From Actinostola sp. cb2023 (lineage: Eukaryota > Cnidaria > Anthozoa > Actiniaria > Actinostolidae): a stretch of 64,000 bases of DNA. The notes under the pieces were generated by a model that saw only the letters and a program-made list of their open reading frames with translations, was not told where the DNA came from and searched no databases. The stretch spans positions 97,973 to 161,972 of the forward strand of contig JAUJYZ010000687.1 of NCBI GenBank assembly GCA_033675265.1, written 5' to 3'. Positions 11,075 through 21,538 of this stretch are shown piece by piece (position 1 is the stretch's first letter; every line of letters begins with the position of its first letter). A program made the position numbers and the translations under genes.

Positions 11075-12845
11075 CACTTCGTGTTCTGCCAAATTAAAAC
11101 CTACGTATACGTACTGTTGGAGCTGTGGGGCTGAGGTAACAAGTCCTCAAGGACATGTAAGTGTCAACTGCACTAAATTCAGATAAGCTTAAATCCTGTT
11201 TTGGAAGACCATTTTCAAGGGAAGGGTTTAGAAAAATGAAAGCAAGTCAACACAGATATCTTGATCCTAAAAAAAGTATAGGTGTCTGATCCAAATGAGC
11301 TAGTTACCATCAACATTGGGTTAAGGTATCAGGGTACCCCAAACGACCATCATGCACGCAACACGCTCTAGCGCATACTCATTACGTTAAAACCTTTATA
11401 AAGTATACATTTTCTGAAAGCTGAATAAATGCAGAATTCAATAAAACAATTAGTTTTCAGAACAAAAACAATATATTTGAAATAGGTAAAAAAGTTCATT
11501 TTTTCACATCACTATAATCGCTGAGGTCCCATACAGCCACAATTTATTGGAAATCCTCGACCAATACCTTTATAAGCTCATGAGATATAGCTTACAAAAA
11601 AGGTGTCTCCGTTTATTAATAAATTAACCCGTTATATGGTCCTAAACTTCGAAGGAAATTGAATATTAAAATTCGGAGAAACCTTTTTGAAGAATATTTA
11701 TCTGACAAAGTGTCTACCAAATTTCAGCTAAATCGGATAAAATCCTTTTGACCGGAACTCAAAATGTGCGCTTGATTCATGGCTATTTTGTTTCCGAAAT
11801 AAAAGGCAAAAGAGTTTTCAATTCAAGTGGCGCCTTTGTTTACACAAGCATCGATAATCCACCACAAATATGTGATCCAATACCTGATGACATATGAATG
11901 GCATTCATAAGAAGATCGCCTTACAGTTCGTAACGACGTAACACAACGTGACAGGAAAGCAAAGTTACTGCTGGCGGAAAATACGAGCACTTTGACCGTG
12001 AGTGGTTTAGCATCGCTATTCAAGAATGTTTTGAGTGAGCAGTTACGATTTTTGGATACTTTCTTCGCATCTGAATCTTTGTGGAAAGTCTATTGCGTGA
12101 GTACTGTTGACAGCTTGCTTGTCAACATCTTTTTGCATCCAAAATTCGTTTTTTGATTCTAACATTTTAGGGAAAAAATATTTTTAGATTCTGTTCTTTG
12201 GAGATGGTAGATAATATTCAATTTGATTTGATTGTCAAAAAAAATCAAAACCAGTGGTTTGAAAGGTTTTTTGGGGTACCCTGATAACTTAAAGAAATTG
12301 GTGGATGATGACAGTTTGGGGGAAAGTGAGTGTTCCAAAGTCAGCCAATTATAAGTTCATACTTGAGAAAAGTATTGCACAATATAAGGTATTTAGCTCC
12401 AGGATATTTGATGGCACAATCAAATATGCATCATTACATGATGATGGCAGTCGTGCTGGACTGCTTCCTGGCAGCACTGACATTTTTCATTCTGACAAAT
12501 ACAAAACTGAACTCGGCAAAGACTACAATGGAATTACTCTTCCTGTGCCCGGACGATGAGGTAGAAGTAGCAGATGGATTGAACTTTGATGTGAAACCTT
12601 CAAATTCTGCTATGCAGTCATCATCCACCCATATGGCTCTTGAACCCTCCAGCAGTACTACTGTGAAATGGTGACATGAAGATTCTACAACCACTGATAG
12701 TGATATCAGTTTACATATATTACATGATGAAAAGCTACAACCACAAGAGTTACAACCACAAGATATTAACACGATCACTACAACTTCCACAACAAATATT
12801 ACAAACACAGATCCCAATCAAATATTCCAAGACTGTGGAAAAAGG
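11075..12845 (+). pseudogene. Decayed zinc-ribbon gene, exons split by a MITE
   Basis: A zinc-ribbon-like exon at about 11075-11155 has a C-x2-C pair (CTSCSAK), a second pair (CWSCGAE) and a donor-like GTAAGT. A second segment at about 11285-11328 ends in VTINIGLR, is interrupted by the 956-bp MITE, and continues at about 12290-12560 (WGKVSVPKSANYKFILEK, then AELG/GKDYNGITL-like text). I recognise the arrangement as the N-terminal part of an uncharacterised family common in cnidarian genomes. It may be a host gene or transposon cargo. It is decayed and its function is unknown. Confidence 0.4.
11329..12284. mobile_element. 956-bp TA-flanked MITE
   Basis: Termini TCAGGGTACCCC and GGGGTACCCTGA, with TA at 11327-11328 and 12285-12286. 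No transposase ORF is present. It is inserted in the zinc-ribbon gene relic. Confidence 0.75.
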
Positions 12846-12980
12846 GTAAAGACAATCAAAAGCTTTTGTAATTAAATTTTTGTGATGGTATAACATTTTC
12901 TCAAACGTCAACATTAAAAAAAAAAAAAAACATTTAAAAAAAGAAAATAGAGTAGATTTTCAGGAAAACATACTGGTATA

Positions 12981-14284
12981 TAGGCTGATTTTCAGACGGA
13001 TCATTAGATCTTATTTGGGGTTTTTCCCGTAATACGGGCTGATATTTTACGAGTTGCGAATGTATTTTTCCGAGTCCCGAAGGGACGAGATGAAAAATGC
13101 GAGTAACGAGTAAAATATCAGCCCGTATTACGGGAAAAAACCCAAATAAGTTATTTATTATACTACTTTGAACGAAAACATAATTGTCCGTTTTTGAGTA
13201 AATTTATCTAATAATTATTTCAAAACCTTTCAAGGTCCGCGCGCTCTTTTACAATAACAGACACAGAGAATGACGAATCGCTCGCGCACGGAGCCAGCGC
13301 ACGCTTGAAACGGTTTTTCTTTCAAACTTTATCCTTGCTTTTGGATGATTTTTTGACTTTGTTGTTTTAAAAAAGAAATCGCAAGCGGTTTTCCATTGTC
13401 TGTACTCTTATTGACAATGGATTTGACATCACAAAATGTTCAAAACTTTGCAGTGAAACCGGTTTTAGAACTATGGTAATACGGCTTTCGAACTATGGTA
13501 ATACGGCTCCATATTTTTCGAGTTCTCTTGACCTTATAAGGTAAAATTACGTAATAGTAGTATAATAATGTGTCATATGTTCTCACTTACTCCACAATCC
13601 CCGTCTGATTGCCCTTGTAGGAAGTTGTGTTCTTGACATCTCGATCCTCTGTTTCTTCAGGAGCCAATGAAATCACTCATACGAAATGAACCGTGAAAGA
13701 TGAACATTACGGGGTTTCCTCTACACACATGGTTTGTTTTTAGTATCGTTTGTGTTGTTTAATTCTACTCCAAAAAAGGTATAACTTTTCCATCTTACTC
13801 GCTGTCTTATTTGTGAGTGAGCGTTATTTTGTTTCAGGTGATACTGATATGCCAAAGACGTTAGAAACACTTCCCGTGTAAGCTAGCATAGTTAATACAC
13901 GCTTCGATTTGTTGACCCGTTGAGTTGACCTTGTCTAACATTCGAATGCATTCGCAGTTCCTTTGAAGAATCCTTTCCTGAGCTCCTTTGGCTCCATAAG
14001 AATATATATCTGAACGTACAACATATTTAATTTGAAATCAGGCCGATATCTTTGATTTTCTTCTGTGAGCTACTCGAAATTGGGCTCATAAAAACCTAGC
14101 GTGTTTTAACACGATTAAAATCGTCTGTCATTTAGGTGCGAATTCTTTGCATACCTCACTAAAAGGTTCGCTCTGATTGGTCGAAATTCAAACAATAGCA
14201 GAACACGAATTCCTACAAGGGCAATCAGACAGGATTGTGGAGGAAGTGAGAGCGTATGACACGAGCCATCTGAAAATCAGGCCA
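12981..14284. mobile_element. MULE-like foldback with 9-bp duplication
   Basis: The direct repeat ACTGGTATA occurs at 12972-12980 and 14285-14293. The inverted arms begin GGCTGATTTTCAGACGG and end CCATCTGAAAATCAGGCC. They continue with a further 55-bp match between about 13568-13622 and 14203-14258 (CACAATCC, CTGATTGCCCTTGTAGGAA). The left arm is interrupted by a second element at about 13003-13568. A 9-bp target duplication with long terminal repeats is typical of Mutator-like elements. The ORF at 14177-14446 falls in the arm and is not supported as a gene. Confidence 0.6.
13003..13568. mobile_element. Palindromic MITE nested in the MULE-like arm
   Basis: It contains a strong palindrome at 13010-13150: 41-bp arms with CCCGTAATACGGGCTGATATT and its complement, around a central GAGTCCCGAAGGGACGAG hairpin. 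The flanking TTATTATACTAC (13155-13166) and GTAGTATAATAA (13557-13568) are inverted. Exact termini are uncertain. Confidence 0.5.
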
Positions 14285-15190
14285 ACTGGTATAGTAAGCA
14301 ATTTTCCACGATTCAGCAATAGACAGTGGATGTTTGTGACAGGTTTTGTTGTTCGCAACAACCTAGGAAAGCTCGCGCAAGTTTTTGATCGAAGGTATTA
14401 TTACGGTTTGTTGAAATCAGTGACTCGATCAAGAGGGGCTTTGTGAATCTCGGGGCTCAATTTAAGGTTATATCACTATGACAGAAGATTCAAAACCACA
14501 CATAAGAACTTCTACAATACAAATACTATCCTTCCCAGTAAACTGCGACACAGTCGATTTTTTTACCGCGTTCGTAGCGTCTGTGTTTGTAACCACGTGA
14601 TGTGAATTTTGTACCACGTGAACAAGTTTTTGGCACCACGTGATGTGTTTGCAACGAGGTTGATAAGCAAGCTAGAGTTTGATTTGGTCGGAAACGTTGG
14701 GCAAGAATTCATTAAATAACCACAGTAAAATTACTACACCAGTTTGTTGCAAGTGTATTTTCTATAGTGGAAAAACTCAAGTTTATAGAAAGGTCGCATT
14801 AGTAACACTACTAATTAATTAGGCTTGCTTTCATCATCAACCAATCAAAACGGATGGCTCCCACGCCTGAAATTGACAAGATATTTTGCGATCTTAATAT
14901 TGGCACGATGACTGATCATTTGATCTTTGAGAGCAATTTTCAGTGTGCCTTGCATGTCGCCGTAGATGTTTATTTAAGGCTAAGGAGCTTGCTCGATATT
15001 TTTGGGAGGATTTAGCTTTTCTTAGATACAATCATGACCAGGGCGGGAGGAGAGATATGACGGACCGAAGTACGTCCACAAGTGATCACGAGGTACAAAA
15101 AAGTGCATCACATGACTACATTCCAATTGGCACGAGCGGCGTTTCAAAATCGATAGTGTCGCAGTCTACTGGGAAGAATAGTAGCAGTGT
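14285..15190. other. Gene-free interval
   Basis: No supported coding region or repeat structure was seen apart from short chance ORFs. Confidence 0.4.
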
Positions 15191-15235
15191 ATTAATACAC
15201 TGCTCTGTCAATCTTACTATTCTGTGGTTGTTGTT

Positions 15236-15720
15236 CTTGTATTATATTACTTATCACGTACAAGGCTATTAATGGACTTGCACCTGAATATATTTCTGAA
15301 CTCATCAAAGTCAAGGTTTCATCTAGATATAATTTAAGATCATCCACAGAACTGCTGCTTGAGCAACCGAGAATAAGAACACTAGTCACTCTGGGCGACC
15401 GCTCGTTTGAAGTGGCCGCACCTACGCTGTGGAATAACCTCCCAGCAGAAATTCGCAATGCCAGAAATATCAACGTATTTAAGAAAATGCTTAAAACTTG
15501 TTTTTTTAGGAAAGCATTTTGCTCCTTGGTATTATAATTTACTATGCTATTATTTATATTCTTTTTATTAGATTTATTATATTATTAGTAATTAGTATAT
15601 TGTTATTGTAATTAGTGCAATACCTTGTAATGCGCGTGTGAGAATCTCCCTATGTAACACGCGCAATATAAATATTAAATTATTATTATTAAATTATTAT
15701 TAAATTATTATTATTTGCAA
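15236..15720 (+). mobile_element. LINE 3' end (RT C-terminus and tail)
   Basis: An open segment encodes the typical C-terminal tail of L2/CR1-type LINE ORF2, with KAINGLAPEYI, GDRSFEVAAPTLWN and NLPAEIR, and stops near 15537. A 3' UTR containing an imperfect hairpin (GCGCGTGTGAGA... ACACGCGC) ends in an (ATT)n tail at about 15677-15715. It is a 5'-truncated copy, as usual for LINEs. Confidence 0.75.
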
Positions 15721-15726
15721 ATTAAG

Positions 15727-16923
15727 TTGACTAATTTTCAGAGAATTTCAAACTGTGTATTCTGGAAAAGAAACGACCAAGGACGGATATAAGCCTACAT
15801 GTATGTCAGACTAAGGACTTCTTATTTCAAAATTAGTTACAGGTCTTCACATACATGTATGGAAAGTCACAAATACTGATAAAGTGTCCATCATATGCTC
15901 AAACAGACGATACACATGCAAAAGTGAATCTCCCTCTGTTGACTGCATTGGATGGATGTTGCATAAGACTGACTGTTTTGTGTGTGCCACTTTCCCTCTA
16001 AAGAGGATGTCTGGAAGGAAAAGAAAGAGAAGGGCAAAACACTTAAAAGATGATGATGGTACATGGTGTAGTGGAACAGATACTGCAGAGGAAGATTTGG
16101 AATGTGACGTGGATGATAATAAAGATTTACATGGATCTGTATCAAGAATGCCAGAAAAGGACAGACTTGATTTGTTAAAATAATTAGCTGGTATGCAAAA
16201 CTTGAACATTGTCGATAAAAGTGCGGAGTCCGTACTGACTGCATACTAGGCCCTGTCAAGTGATCATAGGAGGTCTATCTTTATGCAGTTCTTCTGTATG
16301 AAAGAAGTATCCTGCAATGACGTTGTGGACTCTTTATCAAAAAAAATGCTTATAGATAGAATATACACCATCTTCAAGGCCCAGAGCAAACATATTGTGA
16401 GGGATGCTCAATCCTTCAGCCAAACATACCGTGATGTTGAACGTATAAAATCTCTTGACATAAATGAGTGGCTGAAGCGACGTAATCTTGTTGTTGTATC
16501 TGCTCTCAATATGGCATCACATCCCATAACGCAGCATCTCCCTTCCAGAAATGCCTGTTGGTAGAACACCTGTATAGTATGACACAGTAACAGAGTCCGC
16601 TGTGTTACCTTTTAGCTTCCTGGTCAATCGACTACTCTTTACAGTGACCAACTCCAAGCTGACATTGAAAGAGACCAGCAAAATTCTCCCTGGTGGCAGC
16701 TACACCACTGTCACTACATGGAGGAAAAATTTTGCCTCTGTTCCACATCCCTTTCCAAATAGTGACTGCATCATTGCCTTTGACAACGACCAGATAGTCG
16801 AACGAAAGTGGAAGGTGAAGGCAGGACAGAAGGCACGAGTTAGCATTCTAACAAGTGTTTGTCAGCTTGTCATTAATAACGATACAGAGTTACAAAGGAG
16901 AAGTGACCTTGCTCCAAGGTAAG
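15727..16923 (+). pseudogene. Exons of an unrecognised decayed gene (FDNDQ family)
   Basis: Open pieces at 15884-16183 (basic and acidic, RKRKRRAK), 16283-16564 and 16602-16920 read as parts of one protein. The last shows GGSYTTVTTWRKN and CIIAFDNDQIVERKW and ends at a good donor (CCAAG|GTAAGT). Stops and frame changes separate the pieces. The IAFDNDQ motif recalls an uncharacterised cnidarian family, possibly an RNase H-like transposase. I do not recognise it firmly. It may belong with the zinc-ribbon relic upstream. Confidence 0.35.
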
Positions 16924-17081
16924 TCTACATTGTATGAATGATTTGGAAAAATCCATGAAAAGTGATGAATTCGAACGGTGGCCATCTTGGTTTGACGTCA
17001 TAGATTTTAGTCGCCAGAACGATGTATACGTGTCATAAACATGCTAAACATGGCGGCGTCACGCTACAATAAGTACGAACT

Positions 17082-17736
17082 ATGGTGAATAGAGATCATT
17101 GCTGTGTGCCTTTTTGTAGTACTAATAAGTCAAGCTGCGCTAAGGGAATATCATTTCACCAAATCCCTTTAGAGGGAGCAAAGTTTAAAGGGAGCAAAGT
17201 TTACGGTAAGCAATCGATTTGACCTGTGGTCATAGCGTAGTCGTGTTTGTTTAAGCTTGCACTTCTAAATTCACAGATAACAAAAACAGTAAGGCCTAAG
17301 GTCTGCTCGAAATATTTCAAACCGAGTGATCTGAGGACAACCATCTCTGGAAATCAAGTTTTAGTAGAAAATGCCATCCCCAGTGTCTTTTAAGTGGACA
17401 ACTCCACTGAAAACACGACCACCGCCGAAGGATCGTGACTCGTCTGTCACGGCAGATTCGGCTAGTGCTGCAGGTAAAATTCCAATATTTTCGTTTCATG
17501 AAGTTTCAGAGCTACTATTAATCGAACAGAGAATCTCATGATCTTGTCCCTTGTGTGGTTTATTTTCAGGGACATCTAATGAACCCGAAGACGTTGCGGT
17601 CGATGCGGAAAATCTGGATGAAGCAGACTGGATTGAAGGAGAAACCGACTATGTGCCGACTCCAACACTCAATGGGCATGACTACCTTTACTCTGGCCCT
17701 GAGACATCAGTAGAAGAGATGCTTGAAGCAGCTTAA
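17082..17736 (+). pseudogene. THAP-domain N-terminus of a THAP/DDE_4-type transposase, three exons
   Basis: Exon 1 (17082-17205) starts MVNRDHCCVPFC, the C-x4-C start of a THAP zinc finger. Exon 2 (17290-17473) gives VCSKYFKPSDLR and AIPSVFKW, the C-x2-H-like half with Tyr in the His position. Exon 3 (17570-17736) is acidic. Donors and acceptors are in phase. The WxxAIxR segment usual between the two halves is missing and the zinc-binding His is altered. The frame ends at a TAA that, in the continuing frame, looks like a mutated CAA. Sequence resembling the downstream transposase resumes after the insertions at 17742 and 18913. Confidence 0.6.
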
Positions 17737-17741
17737 CGAAT

Positions 17742-18760
17742 GCATATGGTAGAACCCGGACTTGGACCTGGCCTCGGACTCAAAATCAGTAAAGCCCGGA
17801 TGAAATCAATAAAACCCGGACTCAAAATCAGTAAAGCCCGGACGAAATCACTAAAACCCGGACTCAAAATCAGTAAAACCCCAACGTCAATGCAACACAA
17901 CAATGAAAAGGAAAAGTGAATAAAGTGACCTCCACCCCTACCACAACCGTCACGAGCAGACTCGCTTCATCTCCTAACAACCTGGTAATCTATAAAGTAA
18001 TTTGTTGCTTGGTAATAAAGCAGTTCGTAAGGTTTCGGTATGAAGCTTTAAAAAAAATTCGAGCCCAGACAGGAATTGCACCCATGACCTCCTGGATACT
18101 AGTCAGGCACTCTAACCACTGAGCCACTGGGAACCGTCATGTGATTAAGCAGGTCTTGGTTCGTATTAATACCCAGGTCACTTAGGACGTACACTGTATG
18201 ATCAGCTAAGCGGAAGAAATCATGTCAGATCTAAGTTGTATGTACACTGTAAGTTATAAAGTAATTTGTCGCTTGGTAATAGTTAGCAATGTAGTTCGTA
18301 AGGTTTCATCAAGCGTTAAAAGACTCGGAAAAAATACCGAGCCCAGACGGGAATTGTCAGTCGAGTAAGATGCTATTATTTCAAAGATGGTGTCCAGAAA
18401 ACCTCTCCTGACCTCTCCAATGTGTACTATCATCTCAACCCAAACTGTGTTTCTGAAAAGCATAGTTAATTTATTCCATCTCTACCAATTGGTAGCCATA
18501 AAGACATGGAAAAATTACTTTAGATTAAAGAGTTCTAGTGTTTCTAGTTTTTCTGAGCCCTCAGTCTATCTTCTCAAGATAAAGATACTGAAAATTTCAG
18601 CTAGTAAAATAAACTGGGTCCAATATTTAATGGACATTTTTCAGTGTAATCTAATACAATTTCAAAGTTAAAAATTCAGCAGATTTGTTTGAGTCAGGGT
18701 TTTACTGATTTCGAGTCCTGGTTTTACTGATTTTTACTGATTCCGAGTTCTACCGTATGC
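17742..18760. mobile_element. 1.0-kb non-autonomous element with subterminal tandem repeats
   Basis: Termini GCATATGGTAGAACCCGGA and its diverged complement at 18742-18760. Near-duplicate flanks ACGAAT (17736-17741) and ACAAAT (18761-18766). Inside are several copies of AATCAGTAAARCCCGGA at about 17795-17880 and inverted relatives at 18700-18745. There are also two direct copies of a block containing TATAAAGTAATTTGT (about 17990 and 18255) and a tRNA-like SINE head. No transposase. Confidence 0.55.
18060..18134 (-). repeat. tRNA-derived SINE head
   Basis: On the minus strand TGGCTCAGTGGTTAGAG matches an A box and GGGTGCAATTCC a diverged B box, about 35 nt apart, in a tRNA-like order. The acceptor stem does not close and there is no mature 3' end, so this is a tRNA-derived repeat rather than a functional tRNA gene. 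Confidence 0.5.
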
Positions 18761-18766
18761 ACAAAT

Positions 18767-18912
18767 GCAGCCAGACAAAATTGTACGTTGTTATACAGGA
18801 TTTCCATGTTTTAGAGCCTTGGTGTCAACATTTCCCACCGCCGAAAATATGTACTCGTGGTCCCAAATGCAGAGATTACACAACAAGGGAACTGTAGACG
18901 TTGACAGATTAA
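18767..18912 (+). pseudogene. THAP/DDE_4 transposase fragment (middle)
   Basis: The frame DKIVRCYTGFPCFRAL resembles the conserved region between the THAP domain and the catalytic core of THAP/DDE_4 transposases. It runs to the TTAA at 18909-18912, where the next element begins. The reading continues at 20561 in the same frame when the insert and one TTAA are removed. Confidence 0.5.
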
Positions 18913-20556
18913 AGGGGCACTGTCATGATACGCGCATGCGCGAATCTTGCTTCAATCTTGAAATCGTTGACCAACGCTTTGAAGAGACCTGAAGAAAATT
19001 CAAATTCAGTATCCTTGCACTCTAGAAGATTATACTTATTCAGTTATTTAGACTGATTGTTGTTTCGTATTTGTAAGTAGTTATTTTTGGTTTGATGTCC
19101 AATTTTATATGCTTTTTATTTAATCGGCTAGAGCGATGGTGATGGCTTCTCATGGCGGCCGCCGGTATGTAGTGGTTGACAGTAATGTATTCAGGCGACA
19201 GGTTTATAAGTTTTGGTTTACTGGAAAGATAGAATACGGTTATACTACAGATTCTGAGTTCGCTATACTTCTCTTTAAGAGCGAATGCCTATAAGAATCG
19301 AGAATTGACTCGAAATTAGTGCTATTTGAACATTCCGTGACCATATAGTTTTATTTCCCAAAAATGCTGCATTGCGAGTTAGAGACTGACACTTTCTCAA
19401 TTAAAAGCACAAAAGTAAAGCTTTCCTATGGCATTATTTTTATTTGGAAAGTTTAGGTAATAGATCCCTTTTTGTACCTCAAACTTTGCCTATATTTGAA
19501 CGTTCTGTACATGGTGCTTAGTATACCTGTTTTACACCAAATTTAAAAAATAAATCTCGAAGTAACAGAAAAATAAATACTATTGATGGAAAGACCACGA
19601 AACGTTTATTATGTGAGCTTGACATCATTGTTGTAGAGCGAACGGTAAACACACACTGGCTCTTCAAATTTGCCTCATAATTTCGTTGAAAAATGGTAGT
19701 TGTCAAACTGGTTTTTAAAAACTGCAAATTTCTCCTAAATTAAAATTCTCTGGAACTTTTTAGTATTTTTCCCTAAAATAGATCATCGAAAGGTAGTTGA
19801 CCGTCAATTCTCGATTCTTACAGGCATTCGCTCTTACAGCTCTGGGGTAGCAAAGGAGGTAGGAAAGTATTCCATGTAAAGCCGAACGACAACAACAATG
19901 TTTGACAACGCCTTCATTGACTTATTCACTCGAATTATTATTCTCAAAAAGAACTCAGTTGTATACATCATAATGTATTCCTTCGAGTTCATTTATGAAC
20001 TGAAGCTATTGCAAACAACTGTCACATTGTATGAGTTTTTATTTATGCGAGGTTTAGAAGTAGTGACACAACCAGCAACGGCAAAGAGAATTCATAATTT
20101 TCACACGGGAATTATATTGTGCAGTTCTTTTTGTACTCTTTTGTACTCTTACAATTTAAGGAAACACGAGTACCTTATACAGCAGTGACATGTACATCTT
20201 CGTTAGTCCTTTTTGAAGCAAAGAAGTAATACGGACTTGGTTTTTAGCGATGTGAATAACTTCATCTGACACCTGAGTTGACACCTATTTATCGCCGTTC
20301 CTTCACCAGAAGTCGCTATAATAAGTACTTATTTCATGAAATATTTAGGTCACACGCTGTAAAGGTTGTATATTCTGAATAACTTGGAAGCACTCTGCAA
20401 AAGCTTGATCGTAAAACACTTTCAAAACACAGAGAATTGAAATTCTCTTCGCAAACAAACGATTCGACCTGTGCATATCATTAAAATTGACGCATATCAT
20501 TAAAATTGACGCATATCATTAAAATTGACGCATGCGCGCGTCGTGACAGTGCCCCT
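18913..20556. mobile_element. 1.6-kb TTAA element
   Basis: TTAA at 18909-18912 and 20557-20560. Termini AGGGGCACTGTCA...TGACAGTGCCCCT, extended by a GCGCATGCG motif on both ends. It has no transposase, and contains a nested TTAA MITE at 19279-19833. Near the right end there are three copies of a 19-bp unit (CATATCATTAAAATTGACG, about 20476-20530). Confidence 0.75.
19279..19833. mobile_element. 555-bp TTAA MITE related to the 5.8-kb foldback
   Basis: Termini GAGCGAATGCC...GGCATTCGCTC. TTAA at 19275-19278 and a mutated TTAC at 19834-19837. Interior blocks (TTTTATTTCCCAAAAATGCTGCATTG, shortened here to its core ATTTCC-AAAAATGCT; GGAACTTTTTAGTATTTTTC) match the arms of the inner foldback at 5782-7637. 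It is a single-armed relative of that family. Confidence 0.65.
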
Positions 20557-20560
20557 TTAA

Positions 20561-20730
20561 GAAGCACTCTAAGGGCTTGTAAATTAAGTTTGTTTGACCA
20601 GTTTCACTTATGTCTGCAGAAGTTGCACATTGGTAAGCTGAATCAGGTACTGGCTAATACCTTTAATATTTCACTGGCAACGGTTACCAGGCTTTTTCTG
20701 TCTTGGATCTATTTTTGTGGCTACTCTCCT
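20561..20730 (+). pseudogene. THAP/DDE_4 transposase fragment (HTH region)
   Basis: The frame with LSLFDQFHLCLQKL and LANTFNISLATVTRLFLSW matches the helix-turn-helix stretch that precedes the DDE_4 catalytic domain. It ends at a hairpin (20717-20748). The catalytic domain is not in the window. Confidence 0.55.
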
Positions 20731-20748
20731 TCGTAGAAGAGTAGCCAC
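20717..20748. repeat. Perfect 11-bp-stem hairpin
   Basis: GTGGCTACTCT and AGAGTAGCCAC surround a 10-nt loop. It lies where the THAP/DDE_4 reading ends, about 0.3 kb before the first Helentron exon. It could mark the left edge of the Helentron, but no matching right end was found. Confidence 0.45.
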
Positions 20749-20761
20749 TATGTCATCGAGT

Positions 20762-21211
20762 GTGTAAGTAAGTAAATAAGTAAGTCCGTAACTAATATTC
20801 GGATAGCCTTCGGAACCGATTGTTATCAATCGAACACTGGGCGACGAACAGCGAAAAAGTTATCGATGATATAGCCGACGTTTCTCTGGTGGTCTCCGAT
20901 ATATTTTCGTAGATTTTCGTAGGATTTTCGTGACTATCAGCTCTTTCAGCAGACTTCGGAAAGTTATCGCTTATTTACGTGATCTCTCGTGTGGATGTCG
21001 ACGTTTTATCGATTCAAAATATTTGTAGGACGTTTTCCATGTGCTCTATACTTCACGCGTTGGTTTGAAGGTAAGTTCTTGCACATTATTTACTATGATT
21101 CCATGCTATTTTGCATCAATAAGTAGACACAGCTCTCAAGCAATGTGTCAAGTGTTTCTTCGTACAAGTTTTTCTAGGGTGTTTGATGGTCTGAGGACAT
21201 TATCCGGCCGA
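20762..21211 (+). promoter_or_regulatory. Probable Helentron leader region with intron
   Basis: A (GTAA)n run at about 20765-20785 is followed by non-coding leader. A donor-like AAG|GTAAGT (about 21070) and an acceptor-like TTTTCTAG (about 21177) suggest a leader intron before the first ATG at 21212. No TATA box is obvious. Confidence 0.35.
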
Positions 21212-21328
21212 ATGACGATGACTGAACCGAAGTGTTTGTTTGGCGTCCATGACGATCGATGTGCATCCCAGCATCGCCTGGCGATCTATAACCCTTTTAT
21301 AGGGTCAAATAAATCCCTCACGGGATCA

Positions 21329-21538
21329 AATAATCTCAGCAATGAGATCCAAAATGTCTTTCGAGACACAAATAATCTCAGCAATGAGATCCAAAATGTC
21401 TTTCGAGACGCCAATAATTCCAGCAATGGAGCGAAAAATGTTTTACGAGACGCCAATAATTCCAGCAATGGAGCAAAAAATGTCTTACGAGACGCCAATA
21501 ATTCCAGCAATGGAGCAAAAAATGTCTTACAAGATGCC
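21329..21538 (+). repeat. Five in-frame 42-bp tandem repeats
   Basis: Five units of 14 codons (NNxSNxxxNVxxDA) lie in the OTU protein: two early units of one type, then three of another. They preserve the frame. Confidence 0.85.

Noticed and set aside
14177..14446. 89-residue ORF
   Set aside because: It lies across the right arm of the MULE-like foldback and the flank, with no domain.
14943..15272. 109-residue ORF before the LINE fragment
   Set aside because: No motif, and it ends inside the LINE in a wrong frame.
18060..18134. Functional tRNA gene
   Set aside because: The acceptor stem does not pair and the B box is diverged; it is part of a repeat.
20717..20748. Hairpin as a Helitron 3' terminus
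   Set aside because: No CTRR end follows and it lies on the 5' side of the coding region. It is kept only as a possible left boundary.
21329..21538. CRISPR-like array
   Set aside because: The 42-bp units are contiguous, in frame and without spacers, so they are protein repeats.
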